A DNA stretch of 35,426 nucleotides from UBA1162 sp049513695. GTDB taxonomy: Bacteria; Chloroflexota; Dehalococcoidia; GIF9; UBA5629. The notes beneath the pieces were generated by a model. It saw nothing but the letters and a program-made list of their open reading frames with translations. It was not told where the DNA came from and made no database searches. The stretch covers positions 1 to 35,426 of the forward strand of contig JBEKVW010000011.1 of NCBI GenBank assembly GCA_049513695.1, read 5' to 3'. Positions 23,666 through 31,186 of this stretch are shown piece after piece. Numbering within the stretch: the stretch's first letter is position 1; each line of letters starts with the position of its first letter. Position numbers and translations under genes: made by a program.

Positions 23666-25606
23666 ATGCCAGAAGATTATTCAGTCCTTTTTCAGCCCAT
23701 AAAGATAGGTACCCTGGAGATTAAAAACCGGGTCAGCGTTCCCCCCATGGGCACCGGGTTTGCCGCCGACGGCGGAGGAGTCTCCGATAGGCTGATAAAA
23801 TACCATGAATTACGGGCCAGAGGAGGCTTCGGCCTTATCATCGTAGAGATCACAGCTATAGACGGTGAGACGGGGCTCGGCAGCGATCACGCCCTATGCC
23901 TCTACGACGATAAATTTATACCCGGTTTTAAAAGGCTGGCTGATACGGTTCACAGATATGATGCCAGGCTGGCGGTCCAGCTTTACCATCCCGGCCGCAG
24001 CACATTCTCGCGCTTCATCGGAGGCAGGGAGCTTGTGGCGCCATCACCAGTCCCTGAGCCCATCCAACGCCAACCCTGCCGCGCCCTGACCGTGGGAGAG
24101 ATCAAAGACATGGTCGAAAAATTCGCACGTGGAGCGCTGCGCGTTAAGGAGGCCGGCTGCGATGCGGTGGAGTTTCACGGGGCGCACGGCTACCTGATCT
24201 CCGAATTTATGTCTGCTTACGCCAATAAACGTACGGACGAGTACGGGGGCGGATTCGAGGGCTTCCTGCGCTTCCCATTGGAGATAGTCAAACGTTCACG
24301 CCAGCTCGTAGGCCAGGATTTCCCTCTGCTTTTCCGCATCAGCGCCGAAGAGATGGTGCCTGGAGGACGCACTGCTTCCGAGAGCATCGAGATGATGAAA
24401 CGGCTGGTCGAGGCGGGCATAAAAGCTGTGGATGTTTCCATCGGCGTGATGGAGTCAGCGCAATACACCAGCGCACCGGCGGATATGCCTCAGGGATTCA
24501 ACGCCCGAACCTCGGCGGAATTTAAAAAAGTATTCAATGTCCCCGTCCTTGTCGTCGGACGCATTAACGAGCCGTCCGTAGCAGCGGAAATTATACGATC
24601 AGGCCAGGCCGACCTTGTGCATATCGGCAGACAGTCGCTGACCGACCCAGACTGGCCTAACAAAGTCAAAGAAGGCCGAACACAGGACATAGTTAAGTGC
24701 CTTTCATGCAATGAAGCCTGTATAGAGGGACTGGCCATATGGTTGAGGCCTTCCATTACCTGCGTTCAGAACCTTGCCCTGGGAAAGGAAGAGCAATATG
24801 CACGGCCGGCGGTATCCAAACCCCGCACAGTGCTGGTTGCCGGCGGCGGACCTGGCGGGCTGGAAGCGGCGCGTACAGCTACCTTGCGCGGGCACAGGGT
24901 TATATTATTCGAAAAAGACGGATACCTGGGCGGACAGACCAAGCTGGTGGCCATTCCGCCGGCCAAGGCCATCTACTGCGAAGTGGCTCAGTCAAGAATA
25001 AAGGCCATCAAAGACCTTGGAGTGGATATCCATGTGGGAAAGAGGCTCACCGCCGATATCGTCAGGCAACTCAAACCGGATGTCCTGATTATAGCTACAG
25101 GGTCAGAGCCATCCATACCCAACATACCGGGAGTAAACGCTAAGAACGTAATGAGTGCCCGCAAAGCCCTTTCTTCCGAAGAGGTTGGGGATAATGTGCT
25201 GGTCATCGGGGGAGGCCTGGTGGGCTGCGAGACTGCGGATTATCTGGCAAGCAAGGGCAAGCACGTAACCGTGGTTGAAATGCTCAAGCATACTGCCAGG
25301 GATATAGGCCCGGCGGCCCGCTTTTTCCTGAGGAAACGCCTCAAAGAAAAGCGAGTAAATATGCTGACGCAGACTAAAGTCAATGCCATATCGGATAGTT
25401 CGGCGCTGGTTGCCACACCGGAGGGAGAACGCAAGATAGGACCCTTCGATACCTTTGTGCTGGCCATGGGGGCCGTCCCGGTCAATGACCTGGCGGAACA
25501 GGTCAAGGGCCTGGTGAACGAAGTATACGTAATCGGCGATGCCGACAAGCCAGGCAAAATACTGGCGGCGGTGGAAAAAGGGGCTGAGATAGCACTCAAC
25601 CTTTAA
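23666..25606 (+). CDS. Enoate-reductase-type NADH:flavin oxidoreductase (2,4-dienoyl-CoA reductase family)
   Basis: The 646-residue enzyme has an OYE-like FMN barrel (about 1-340) with NRVSVPPMGTGF, QLYHPGR, FHGAHGYLISEF (H171/H174) and VVGRI...ADLVHIGR. A 4Fe-4S cluster site follows at C345, C348, C352 and C366 (CLSCNEAC...C), then an FAD/NAD(P)H reductase half with VLVAGGGPGGLEAA near 389 and a second Rossmann motif VIGGGLVGCETA. This matches FadH/enoate reductase/trimethylamine-dehydrogenase-type enzymes that reduce C=C bonds of enoates or enoyl-CoAs with electrons from NAD(P)H. The exact substrate is unknown; a link to acid or CoA-ester metabolism would fit the CoA-transferase genes further right. 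It has its own AGGAG site and follows rdgB by about 100 bases. Confidence 0.94.
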   Translation: MPEDYSVLFQPIKIGTLEIKNRVSVPPMGTGFAADGGGVSDRLIKYHELRARGGFGLIIVEITAIDGETGLGSDHALCLYDDKFIPGFKRLADTVHRYDARLAVQLYHPGRSTFSRFIGGRELVAPSPVPEPIQRQPCRALTVGEIKDMVEKFARGALRVKEAGCDAVEFHGAHGYLISEFMSAYANKRTDEYGGGFEGFLRFPLEIVKRSRQLVGQDFPLLFRISAEEMVPGGRTASESIEMMKRLVEAGIKAVDVSIGVMESAQYTSAPADMPQGFNARTSAEFKKVFNVPVLVVGRINEPSVAAEIIRSGQADLVHIGRQSLTDPDWPNKVKEGRTQDIVKCLSCNEACIEGLAIWLRPSITCVQNLALGKEEQYARPAVSKPRTVLVAGGGPGGLEAARTATLRGHRVILFEKDGYLGGQTKLVAIPPAKAIYCEVAQSRIKAIKDLGVDIHVGKRLTADIVRQLKPDVLIIATGSEPSIPNIPGVNAKNVMSARKALSSEEVGDNVLVIGGGLVGCETADYLASKGKHVTVVEMLKHTARDIGPAARFFLRKRLKEKRVNMLTQTKVNAISDSSALVATPEGERKIGPFDTFVLAMGAVPVNDLAEQVKGLVNEVYVIGDADKPGKILAAVEKGAEIALNL

Positions 25607-25668
25607 GCCTTGCAGTTTTTACCGGATATGTTAGAATAGAAATCGGGAGAAACCGGATATCTGAAACG

Positions 25669-25842
25669 ATGGATTTTTCAATCAGTCCTCAAAAAGTACA
25701 GAACGAAGCGGGCAGGTGGTTTGATATAGTCAGCCAGATAGATGGTGGTTACCTTGTGCGCGATTCGGTCACCAGCGACCTGGTATACATGAAGCACTGC
25801 GATATCGCCGGCAGCGGTGGTAATTGCGAAGCTGAACAGTAG
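25669..25842 (+). CDS. Hypothetical small protein, 57 residues
   Basis: An ATG-started frame of 58 codons lies in the 379-base gap between the flavoenzyme and the L21 gene. It reads MDFSISPQKVQNEAGRWFDI and continues to a TAG, with two cysteines near the end (HCDIAG and GNCEAEQ). Codon choice looks like that of neighbouring genes. The weak point is the ribosome-binding site: a GGGAGA stretch is about 19 bases upstream. No family was recognised. It could be a real small soluble protein or a chance ORF. It lies upstream of the rplU promoter, so it is not part of the ribosomal operon. Confidence 0.5.
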   Translation: MDFSISPQKVQNEAGRWFDIVSQIDGGYLVRDSVTSDLVYMKHCDIAGSGGNCEAEQ

Positions 25843-25922
25843 ACCTGTCTTCAATCGTTAAAAGCTTCAGGACCCCATCCTATCTCCAGGCAAATATTCC
25901 TCTGCATTTTACCGTGAGGTAT

Positions 25923-25951
25923 TTGACACAATAACGACTGATTGATATATT
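25923..25951 (+). promoter_or_regulatory. Sigma-70-type promoter for rplU-rpmA-rpmE
   Basis: TTGACA (perfect -35), 17-base spacer ending TGA (extended -10), TATATT (-10, one mismatch). The predicted start is about 28 bases before the rplU ATG. No L21-type autoregulatory leader was recognised in this short leader. Confidence 0.75.
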
Positions 25952-25985
25952 TATACGGTTATTGTTTTGAACAGGGAATGAAAAA

Positions 25986-26366
25986 ATGAACAATTCATAC
26001 GCAATCGTGACGGCCGGGGGCAAACAGTTCCGCGTCAGGGCAGGACAGGTGATAAATACCGAGTTGCTGCACATAGAAAAGGGCAAGGACGTGGAATTAG
26101 GCCAGGTCCTGATGATATCCGATGGAGAAGAGGCAATTATCGGCAGCCCGGGAATCGAGGGCGCCAAGGTCATTGCCACCTGCATCGAAGTGGGCAAAGC
26201 ACGCAAGATCATAGTTTTCCGCTACAAGAATAAAGTACGCTCCCGAACCAAGACAGGACACAGGCAGCCTTATACCAGGCTTTTGATCAAGGAAATCGTC
26301 AAGCCGGGCGGCAAAGTCCGCAAAAGGGCCTCGAAAGCTAAAGCCGCAACCGGAGGTGATAACTAA
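25986..26366 (+). CDS. rplU: 50S ribosomal protein L21
   Basis: The 126-residue protein contains the L21 core (YAIVTAGGKQFRVRAGQVI, LLHIEKGKDVELGQVL, VIATCIEVGKARKIIVFRYKNK and the RTKTGHRQPYTRLLI end) plus a short basic tail (KVRKRASKAKAATGGDN) that makes it longer than the typical 102-105 residues. It binds 23S rRNA in the large subunit. It opens the L21-L27-L31 operon behind a strong promoter. Its stop overlaps the rpmA start (TAATG). Confidence 0.97.
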   Translation: MNNSYAIVTAGGKQFRVRAGQVINTELLHIEKGKDVELGQVLMISDGEEAIIGSPGIEGAKVIATCIEVGKARKIIVFRYKNKVRSRTKTGHRQPYTRLLIKEIVKPGGKVRKRASKAKAATGGDN

Positions 26367-26623
26367 TGGCACACAAGAAAGGCGGAGGAAGCACACGCGG
26401 CGGCCGCGATAGCGAATCGAAACGGCTGGGGGTTAAAAGGTACGGCGGACAGAAAGTTAGTGCCGGCACTATCATTGTCAGGCAGCGCGGCACCAAGATA
26501 CACCCGGGGACCAATGTCGGCGTAGGCAGGGACTATACGCTATTTGCCACGATCGACGGCTTCATTAAATTCGAGCCCCACGCTAAAAATAAGAAAAAGG
26601 TCAGCGTATACCCAGGACAATAA
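26366..26623 (+). CDS. rpmA: 50S ribosomal protein L27
   Basis: The 85-residue L27 has the expected MAHKKGGGSTRGGRDSESKR start, whose flexible N-terminus reaches the peptidyl transferase centre, then LGVKRYGGQKVSAGTIIVRQ and RGTKIHPGTNVGVGRDYTLF. There is no N-terminal presequence of the kind cleaved by Prp in Firmicutes. It overlaps rplU by one base and is followed by rpmE after two bases, so translation is coupled. Confidence 0.97.
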   Translation: MAHKKGGGSTRGGRDSESKRLGVKRYGGQKVSAGTIIVRQRGTKIHPGTNVGVGRDYTLFATIDGFIKFEPHAKNKKKVSVYPGQ

Positions 26624-26625
26624 AC

Positions 26626-26841
26626 ATGAAAGAGAAAATTCATCCCAAATATTATCCGGATGCCAAGGTGACCTGCTCATGCGGGAACACGTTCACAACC
26701 GGATCCACCAGGCAGACCCTCAGGGTTGAGCTGTGCAACAAATGCCACCCGTTCTTCACCGGGGAGCAGAAGATTATAGATACAGCAGGCCGTGTAGAGC
26801 GTTTCAACAAGCGCTACAAGAGGGAAAAGAAAGAGAAATAA
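26626..26841 (+). CDS. rpmE: 50S ribosomal protein L31 (zinc-binding form)
   Basis: The 71-residue protein starts MKEKIHPKYYPDAKVTCSCG and carries four cysteines (C17, C19, C37, C40) of the zinc-containing C+ type, plus HPFFTGEQKIIDTAGRVERF. L31 bridges the two ribosomal subunits. It is the last gene of the ribosomal operon, with a strong terminator 19 bases after its stop. Confidence 0.97.
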   Translation: MKEKIHPKYYPDAKVTCSCGNTFTTGSTRQTLRVELCNKCHPFFTGEQKIIDTAGRVERFNKRYKREKKEK

Positions 26842-26860
26842 TAATCAGGCAGATAAGCCA

Positions 26861-26893
26861 AAGGGGCGGATATTGAAACCGCCCCTTTTTTTT
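26861..26893 (+). terminator. Rho-independent terminator after rpmE
   Basis: Nine-base perfect arms AAGGGGCGG / CCGCCCCTT around a nine-base loop, running directly into eight T residues. It ends the L21-L27-L31 transcript and lies just seven bases before the next coding start, so the downstream gene probably depends on read-through or on a promoter inside this region. Confidence 0.92.
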
Positions 26894-26899
26894 AGGTAA

Positions 26900-27811
26900 A
26901 TGAAGAAGGAGAATCCTTTTAGTTACGGTGGCCAGGCGGTCATGGGTGGGGTGATGATCCGAGGACGCAACAGCTCGGCCATCGCTGTCCGTAGAATGGA
27001 CGGCGGAATTGAAATTAACAGCCAGCCTCTGGCTACCCTGTATAAAGGGAAATGGCGCAATGTGCCCCTGGTCAGAGGCATCATCATGCTTATTGAGACG
27101 GTTGCCCTTGGCACGAGCGCTCTCATGTATTCGGCAAGAGTCTCAACCGAGACCGAAGATGAGAAAATAACGTCCGGTATGATCTGGGGAAGCATTGTCG
27201 TGGGAGTAGTGCTGGCTGTGGCCCTCTTTTTCGTGCTTCCACTGCTAATAGTAAGGGCCTTCGATGCCTACATCGCTTCCTCTTTTCTCAGCAATCTTGT
27301 CGAGGGGGCCATCCGCATCGCTTTCTTCGTCGTTTATCTAGTGATGATTGGGCACATGCGCGACATCCGCGAAATCTTCGGTTATCACGGGGCCGAGCAT
27401 ATGTCCGTGAATGCCTATGAATCAGGCGTACCTTTGAATGTCCACAGCGTACGGAATTATTCCACGGCGCATACCCGCTGCGGTACCAGCTTTCTGCTGG
27501 TCGTGCTTGTCATTGCCGTGGTGGTGTTCGCCCTGCTGGGGCGTCCGCCGATATGGATTGGCATTATATCGCGTATCATTTTGATCCCCGTCATCGCTGC
27601 TGTCAGCTATGAGCTATTGAAATTTGAAGCCAAACACAGCCACAACCGCTTTGTCAGATGGCTTCTTATACCGGGGTTGTGGCTGCAGGCTCTGACTACG
27701 CGTCAGCCCTCTGACAGCCAGCTGGAAGTAGCAATTGAAGCTATGAAAAAAGCCCTTGAGACGGATGGGATGTACCCTGACATCCATGGCTGCTACGCTG
27801 CAACGCAGTAG
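26900..27811 (+). CDS. DUF1385 integral membrane protein (YqhQ-like)
   Basis: The 303-residue membrane protein shows the DUF1385 signatures: GGQAVMGGVMIRGRNSSAIA at the start (family GGQAV.EGVMMRG), LVRGIIMLIE, then YHGAEHMSVNAYESG and HTRCGTSFLL. About five hydrophobic helices cover residues 90-240. The family is often encoded beside rpmE, prfA and prmC in bacteria, and the rpmE neighbour is present here, but prfA/prmC are not. Function is not established. The start codon lies immediately after the rpmE terminator with an AAGAAGGAG-like stretch overlapping the first codons, so initiation may be atypical. Confidence 0.92.
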   Translation: MKKENPFSYGGQAVMGGVMIRGRNSSAIAVRRMDGGIEINSQPLATLYKGKWRNVPLVRGIIMLIETVALGTSALMYSARVSTETEDEKITSGMIWGSIVVGVVLAVALFFVLPLLIVRAFDAYIASSFLSNLVEGAIRIAFFVVYLVMIGHMRDIREIFGYHGAEHMSVNAYESGVPLNVHSVRNYSTAHTRCGTSFLLVVLVIAVVVFALLGRPPIWIGIISRIILIPVIAAVSYELLKFEAKHSHNRFVRWLLIPGLWLQALTTRQPSDSQLEVAIEAMKKALETDGMYPDIHGCYAATQ

Positions 27812-27831
27812 GCCAATTTATATAGCCTTCC

Positions 27832-27860
27832 TTGACAGCTTTATATCAAGAATCTATCAT
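27832..27860 (+). promoter_or_regulatory. Sigma-70-type promoter for the SDR gene
   Basis: TTGACA (perfect -35), 17-base spacer and TATCAT (-10, one mismatch) in the 135-base gap ahead of the SDR gene. The predicted transcript would have a leader of about 80 bases. Confidence 0.6.
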
Positions 27861-27946
27861 CAAGGTTGGTCGGCACCCGGCACTGATAACATTGAAAAAG
27901 AGTCAATATTTACTTCGCCGGGAAATAATTACAAGGAGAAGGGTCA

Positions 27947-28699
27947 ATGGAGATTTCGCTTAAAAACAAGGTGGCGATGATAACCGGCGCCAGTCGTGGT
28001 ATTGGCAGGGCTATAGCACTTGAAATGGCAAAATCGGGGGCCGATATTGTATTGGCCAGTCGCAAGATTGCCGACCTGGAGAAAGTTGCCACGGAAATCA
28101 AGGCCTGTGGCGTTAAGGCTTTACCCATAGCAGCGCACATAGGCAGGATGGAGGATATTACTGCGCTGGTCACCCAAGCTGTAAAAGAGTTCGGCAGAAT
28201 TGACATCCTGGTAAATGATGCCGCTACCAACCCGACTATGGACTCCGCTATCGATGTCTCGGAGCGGGCCTGGGACTCCATTATGAACCTCAATCTCAAA
28301 GGCCTGTTTTTCCTCAGCCAGTCCGTCGCTCGTGTCATGAAGGAGCATGGCGGAGGGGTAATTATCAACGTATCTTCCATCGCCGGGGTCACGCCCGATA
28401 TTTTACCGATCTATTCTGTCAGTAAGGCTGGCGTAAATATGGCCACCAAGGTTATGGCGCAACAGTGGGCAGGTTATGGAATACGGGCTAACACCCTTTC
28501 ACCCGGCCAGACTAAAACCCAGTTCAGCCAGGCCCTATGGGGTAACCCTGAAATCTATAAATACATCATGGCCAGGACCCCCTTAAAACGCATAGCTGAG
28601 CCCGAAGATATGGCCCGCGCGGCCGTGTTCCTGGCCTCCAACGAGGCCGGTTTTATCACAGGGCAGAACCTTATTGTTGACGGTGGTATGACTATCTAG
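27947..28699 (+). CDS. SDR-family NAD(P)-dependent oxidoreductase
   Basis: The 250-residue classical short-chain dehydrogenase/reductase has TGASRGIG at 13-20 (cofactor loop), the NDAA variant of NAG near 90, N116, catalytic S143, Y156 and K160 (YSVSK), the PGQTKT segment after strand 6 and a final ITGQNLIVDGGMTI. ASRK at the end of strand 2 suggests an NADP preference. It probably interconverts an alcohol and a ketone, or a 3-oxoacyl group; many relatives are annotated FabG-like or glucose-dehydrogenase-like. A GGAGAAGG site precedes the ATG. It is transcribed alone and followed by a decayed fragment and a strong terminator. Confidence 0.93.
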   Translation: MEISLKNKVAMITGASRGIGRAIALEMAKSGADIVLASRKIADLEKVATEIKACGVKALPIAAHIGRMEDITALVTQAVKEFGRIDILVNDAATNPTMDSAIDVSERAWDSIMNLNLKGLFFLSQSVARVMKEHGGGVIINVSSIAGVTPDILPIYSVSKAGVNMATKVMAQQWAGYGIRANTLSPGQTKTQFSQALWGNPEIYKYIMARTPLKRIAEPEDMARAAVFLASNEAGFITGQNLIVDGGMTI

Positions 28700-28770
28700 A
28701 CCGGACTATTCCCGGCTTCAAAATCGAGGGCAACACAAAAATATAAGTCCTTTAAAGGTTAAATATTTAA

Positions 28771-28861
28771 GGAGTTATCATGTATCGCCAAGCGACTGGC
28801 TGGCATTAAGGTCAACAAACCCTATACCTTTGACCGGCTCGGCAACACCCCCAAACTTTAA
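28771..28861 (+). pseudogene. Possible gene remnant or leader mini-ORF
   Basis: AAGGAG lies five bases before an ATG that opens only a nine-residue frame (MYRQATGWH, stop at 28807-28809). In the +1 frame the same stretch stays open for 26 codons to a TAA at 28859-28861 and reads IAKRLAGIKVNKPYTFDRLG, which looks like protein sequence. A strong ribosome-binding site joined to a frame-shifted coding-like tail suggests a short gene broken by an indel, or a relic of a gene lost between the SDR and transporter genes. No family is recognised. It lies directly ahead of a strong terminator. Confidence 0.3.
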
Positions 28862-28882
28862 TCGCAACAATGACCTTTTGGA

Positions 28883-28923
28883 CTGGCAGCAGATGTAAAA
28901 TACATCTGCTGCCAGTATTTTTT
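28883..28923 (+). terminator. Rho-independent terminator with a 15-bp stem
   Basis: Perfect 15-base arms (CTGGCAGCAGATGTA / TACATCTGCTGCCAG) around AAA, followed by TA then a T-run. It closes the SDR transcript, or that of the remnant before it. The rest of the 329-base gap between the SDR and transporter genes holds the remnant and the downstream promoter. Confidence 0.92.
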
Positions 28924-28993
28924 ACGTACATCGATTGAACGTTCGGCCAACTCTCAGCGTATCTAAATTGTTGCAAAATTTGTTGACGGCATG

Positions 28994-29002
28994 TGATATA
29001 AT
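28994..29002 (+). promoter_or_regulatory. Extended -10 promoter for the solute-binding protein gene
   Basis: TGATATAAT is an extended -10 (TGN plus a perfect TATAAT). No convincing -35 is present at standard spacing; a TTGACG lies only eight bases upstream and a TTGCAA twenty. Predicted leader about 20 bases, containing AGGAGG. Confidence 0.5.
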
Positions 29003-29028
29003 GGCCTCATTATAAAGAGGAGGTGGCA

Positions 29029-30381
29029 ATGAAGACCAAGGGCACGATTCTTTCACTAACCATTATTTTCACACTCATAGCTGCAATCATTGTGAGCGGC
29101 TGCGCACAGCCAGCGACGGGGAAAGCCCCCATCGTCATCGGCTACGTCGGCAACGTAGCTTCCCCGGGCACCAAACCCTGCATGGATATACAGCAGATGG
29201 CTGTAGAAGAGATCAATGCAGCTGGCGGCATCCTGGGCAGGCCCATCAAGTATGTCATTGAAGACGGCAAGGGCGAGACATCGCTATCAGTGGCAGGCGT
29301 GCAAAGAATGGTCATGGGCGACAAGGCAACATTCTACTTTGTAGAAGGCAGGACTGAGATAGCGCTGGCTACCAAACAGAAATCTATCGAGCTATATAAA
29401 GATTTCCCGCACATTATGATTGCCAATGGCGCCAGCGGCGTGGAGGTCACCAGTACCATAATACAGAACTACGACAACGAGAAGATGATCTTCCGTGATT
29501 TCAATCCCGAACCAGGTCATTTCGCCTGGGCAAACCTCATTTTCTCCTGGTCCCAAGCCAACGGTCCTAACACACCCAAGGGTTTGGCGCCCAAAAAATG
29601 GGCTCTGCTCTATGAAAACCTGGCCTGGACACTGCTCTTCCGGAACGGCTATCCGACTCTCAATCTTCCTACCTGGGATCAGATGGCTAAAGACAAGTAT
29701 GGCATCGACGTTGTATACAGCAAACCTTTCAGCGCCAGAGCGGGTATGTACCTGCCGATTCTCGACCAGATCTCCAAGGCCGGCGCTGACATGATCTTCG
29801 TCGTTTCAAGCTGGTTTACCGATACGGAAGTAATTGCCAAGCAGTGGGCCGACTCGCCGGCTAAAGACATACAGTTATACCTGTATGGCGGCGTAAACCA
29901 GACCCACGATTTCTGGCAGCTTACCGGCGGCAAGGCGCTGGGTGCGCTGACGGCATCTTACGAAACGCCGATCACCGACTACAATATGGCTGTCGTAAAC
30001 AAAGCCAGGGCCAGGGGCATACCCTGCCAGATGCATGTGCTCTGTGCTTACGATGACATCTACCAGATCAAGGCGGCCATTGAGATGGCCGGCGGCACGG
30101 ATGACGTGGGCAAGCTGATTACGGCCCTGGAGACGGTCCAGGTCGATAACGGCGCACTCGGCCCGGTCAAGTACGAAATGGCCAAGGTACCCGGCTTCTT
30201 CCATTCCCGTGTAACAGCCGATCCCACTGATCCCACGAAATTATTACCAAACGGTATGCAGATCGGTTCAGCCCAGATCCAGGCTAACGGTGAATACATA
30301 CCTATGTACCCCGGAAAATACGCACAACTGGATAAATATCAGACCCCTGCACAACTTAGAGCTGCAGCCGGTGCCAAATAA
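29029..30381 (+). CDS. ABC transporter solute-binding lipoprotein (LivK/Peripla_BP_6 type)
   Basis: The protein (450 residues from the chosen start) has a lipoprotein signal with lipobox V-S-G-C and C25 as the lipidated residue. A type I solute-binding fold follows, opening PIVIGYVGNVASPGTKPCMD and continuing AVEEINAAGGILGRPIKYVI, the standard LivK order of strand, ligand loop and helix. It would deliver branched-chain amino acids or, as in many anaerobes, aromatic or other carboxylic acids to a LivHMGF permease; the ligand is not readable. AGGAGG sits five bases before the ATG; an upstream GTG overlaps that site and is rejected. livM, livG and livF lie nearby, convergent on the other strand. 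A LEA14-like lipoprotein gene follows closely. Confidence 0.92.
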   Translation: MKTKGTILSLTIIFTLIAAIIVSGCAQPATGKAPIVIGYVGNVASPGTKPCMDIQQMAVEEINAAGGILGRPIKYVIEDGKGETSLSVAGVQRMVMGDKATFYFVEGRTEIALATKQKSIELYKDFPHIMIANGASGVEVTSTIIQNYDNEKMIFRDFNPEPGHFAWANLIFSWSQANGPNTPKGLAPKKWALLYENLAWTLLFRNGYPTLNLPTWDQMAKDKYGIDVVYSKPFSARAGMYLPILDQISKAGADMIFVVSSWFTDTEVIAKQWADSPAKDIQLYLYGGVNQTHDFWQLTGGKALGALTASYETPITDYNMAVVNKARARGIPCQMHVLCAYDDIYQIKAAIEMAGGTDDVGKLITALETVQVDNGALGPVKYEMAKVPGFFHSRVTADPTDPTKLLPNGMQIGSAQIQANGEYIPMYPGKYAQLDKYQTPAQLRAAAGAK

Positions 30382-30399
30382 TAAGGAGGAGGTGCTAAA

Positions 30400-31113
30400 T
30401 TGAAGAAATTATATCTACCCATTGCAATCGTTATACTCGCCATCATGCTCGCATCCGCAGCTTGTGCCCCTTCCGAGCTCAAACCGGCAACGGTCACACT
30501 CAACTTGATCTCCAACGAGTGGCAGGGCTCAGAGACGCTGGTTGCCGATTCAGTCTTCAGCATTGAAAATCCCAATAATGTCCCGGTTACGCTTGACCAG
30601 TTTAACTATACAATCAGCCTAAACGGCCAGGCGCTGACCCAGAGAACAGTAGGGCCTGAGATAGTAATACCTGCCAATACCACCGTCCAATTAATGTATG
30701 CCAACGTTCTGCCTTTCACCGGTTTCGGAGGAGTGGCATTCGAGGGCTATTATATGGCCAAGAGCATGCCCTACGTGCCATCCCAAATTGCGGGTGCCGC
30801 TCCATGGAAACTGCTTGGCGGCAGGGAGCCTGGTCTGTGGGCAGATCCCAATATACAGGTTCTTAACCTTATTAGGAGCGGCCCGACGGCCGACAATATC
30901 ACCAAAGGAGTTGTCGACAATAACACTGCTACGGCAATGTATTTAAAGATCCGGGGATTGGTTGACGCCGTCCAGGGGCCTATGGATAAGGCTTGGGCTG
31001 CCTACCCCGCCGGACCCTGCAAATACGATGTCAGCGGAAAGGCTACCGTCTCGAATCCCAACTTCAACAAATCCGTAGACACTACTTTCACTTTGAGCTT
31101 CACAAAGCCTTAG
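30400..31113 (+). CDS. LEA14-like lipoprotein
   Basis: The 237-residue protein starts with a lipoprotein signal (MKKLYLPIAIVILAIMLASA, lipidated C22). Its body has two beta-rich parts with the SIENPNNVPVTLDQFNYTIS pattern and a closing ATVSNPNFNKSVDTTFTLSF, resembling LEA14/water-stress-type domains that often occur in surface lipoproteins. The role is unknown; a scaffold or accessory to the neighbouring solute-binding protein is possible since the gene starts 18 bases after it. The start is a TTG with GGAGGAGG seven bases upstream. A bidirectional hairpin follows the stop. Confidence 0.8.
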   Translation: MKKLYLPIAIVILAIMLASAACAPSELKPATVTLNLISNEWQGSETLVADSVFSIENPNNVPVTLDQFNYTISLNGQALTQRTVGPEIVIPANTTVQLMYANVLPFTGFGGVAFEGYYMAKSMPYVPSQIAGAAPWKLLGGREPGLWADPNIQVLNLIRSGPTADNITKGVVDNNTATAMYLKIRGLVDAVQGPMDKAWAAYPAGPCKYDVSGKATVSNPNFNKSVDTTFTLSFTKP

Positions 31114-31131
31114 ACTGTAAACTGAACAATT

Positions 31132-31166
31132 AAAGAAGAGCCTTCCAGTCCGGAAGGCTCTTCTTT
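31132..31166. terminator. Bidirectional hairpin between convergent transcripts
   Basis: Perfect 15-base arms (AAAGAAGAGCCTTCC / GGAAGGCTCTTCTTT) around a five-base loop. The arms start and end in A/T runs, so it can act in both directions: for the lipoprotein gene on the plus strand and for the CoA-transferase/liv operon ending 21 bases away on the minus strand. The T-run is only three to four bases, so termination may be partial. Confidence 0.8.
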
Positions 31167-31186
31167 ATTGCCTGCTAAGCGGGTTG

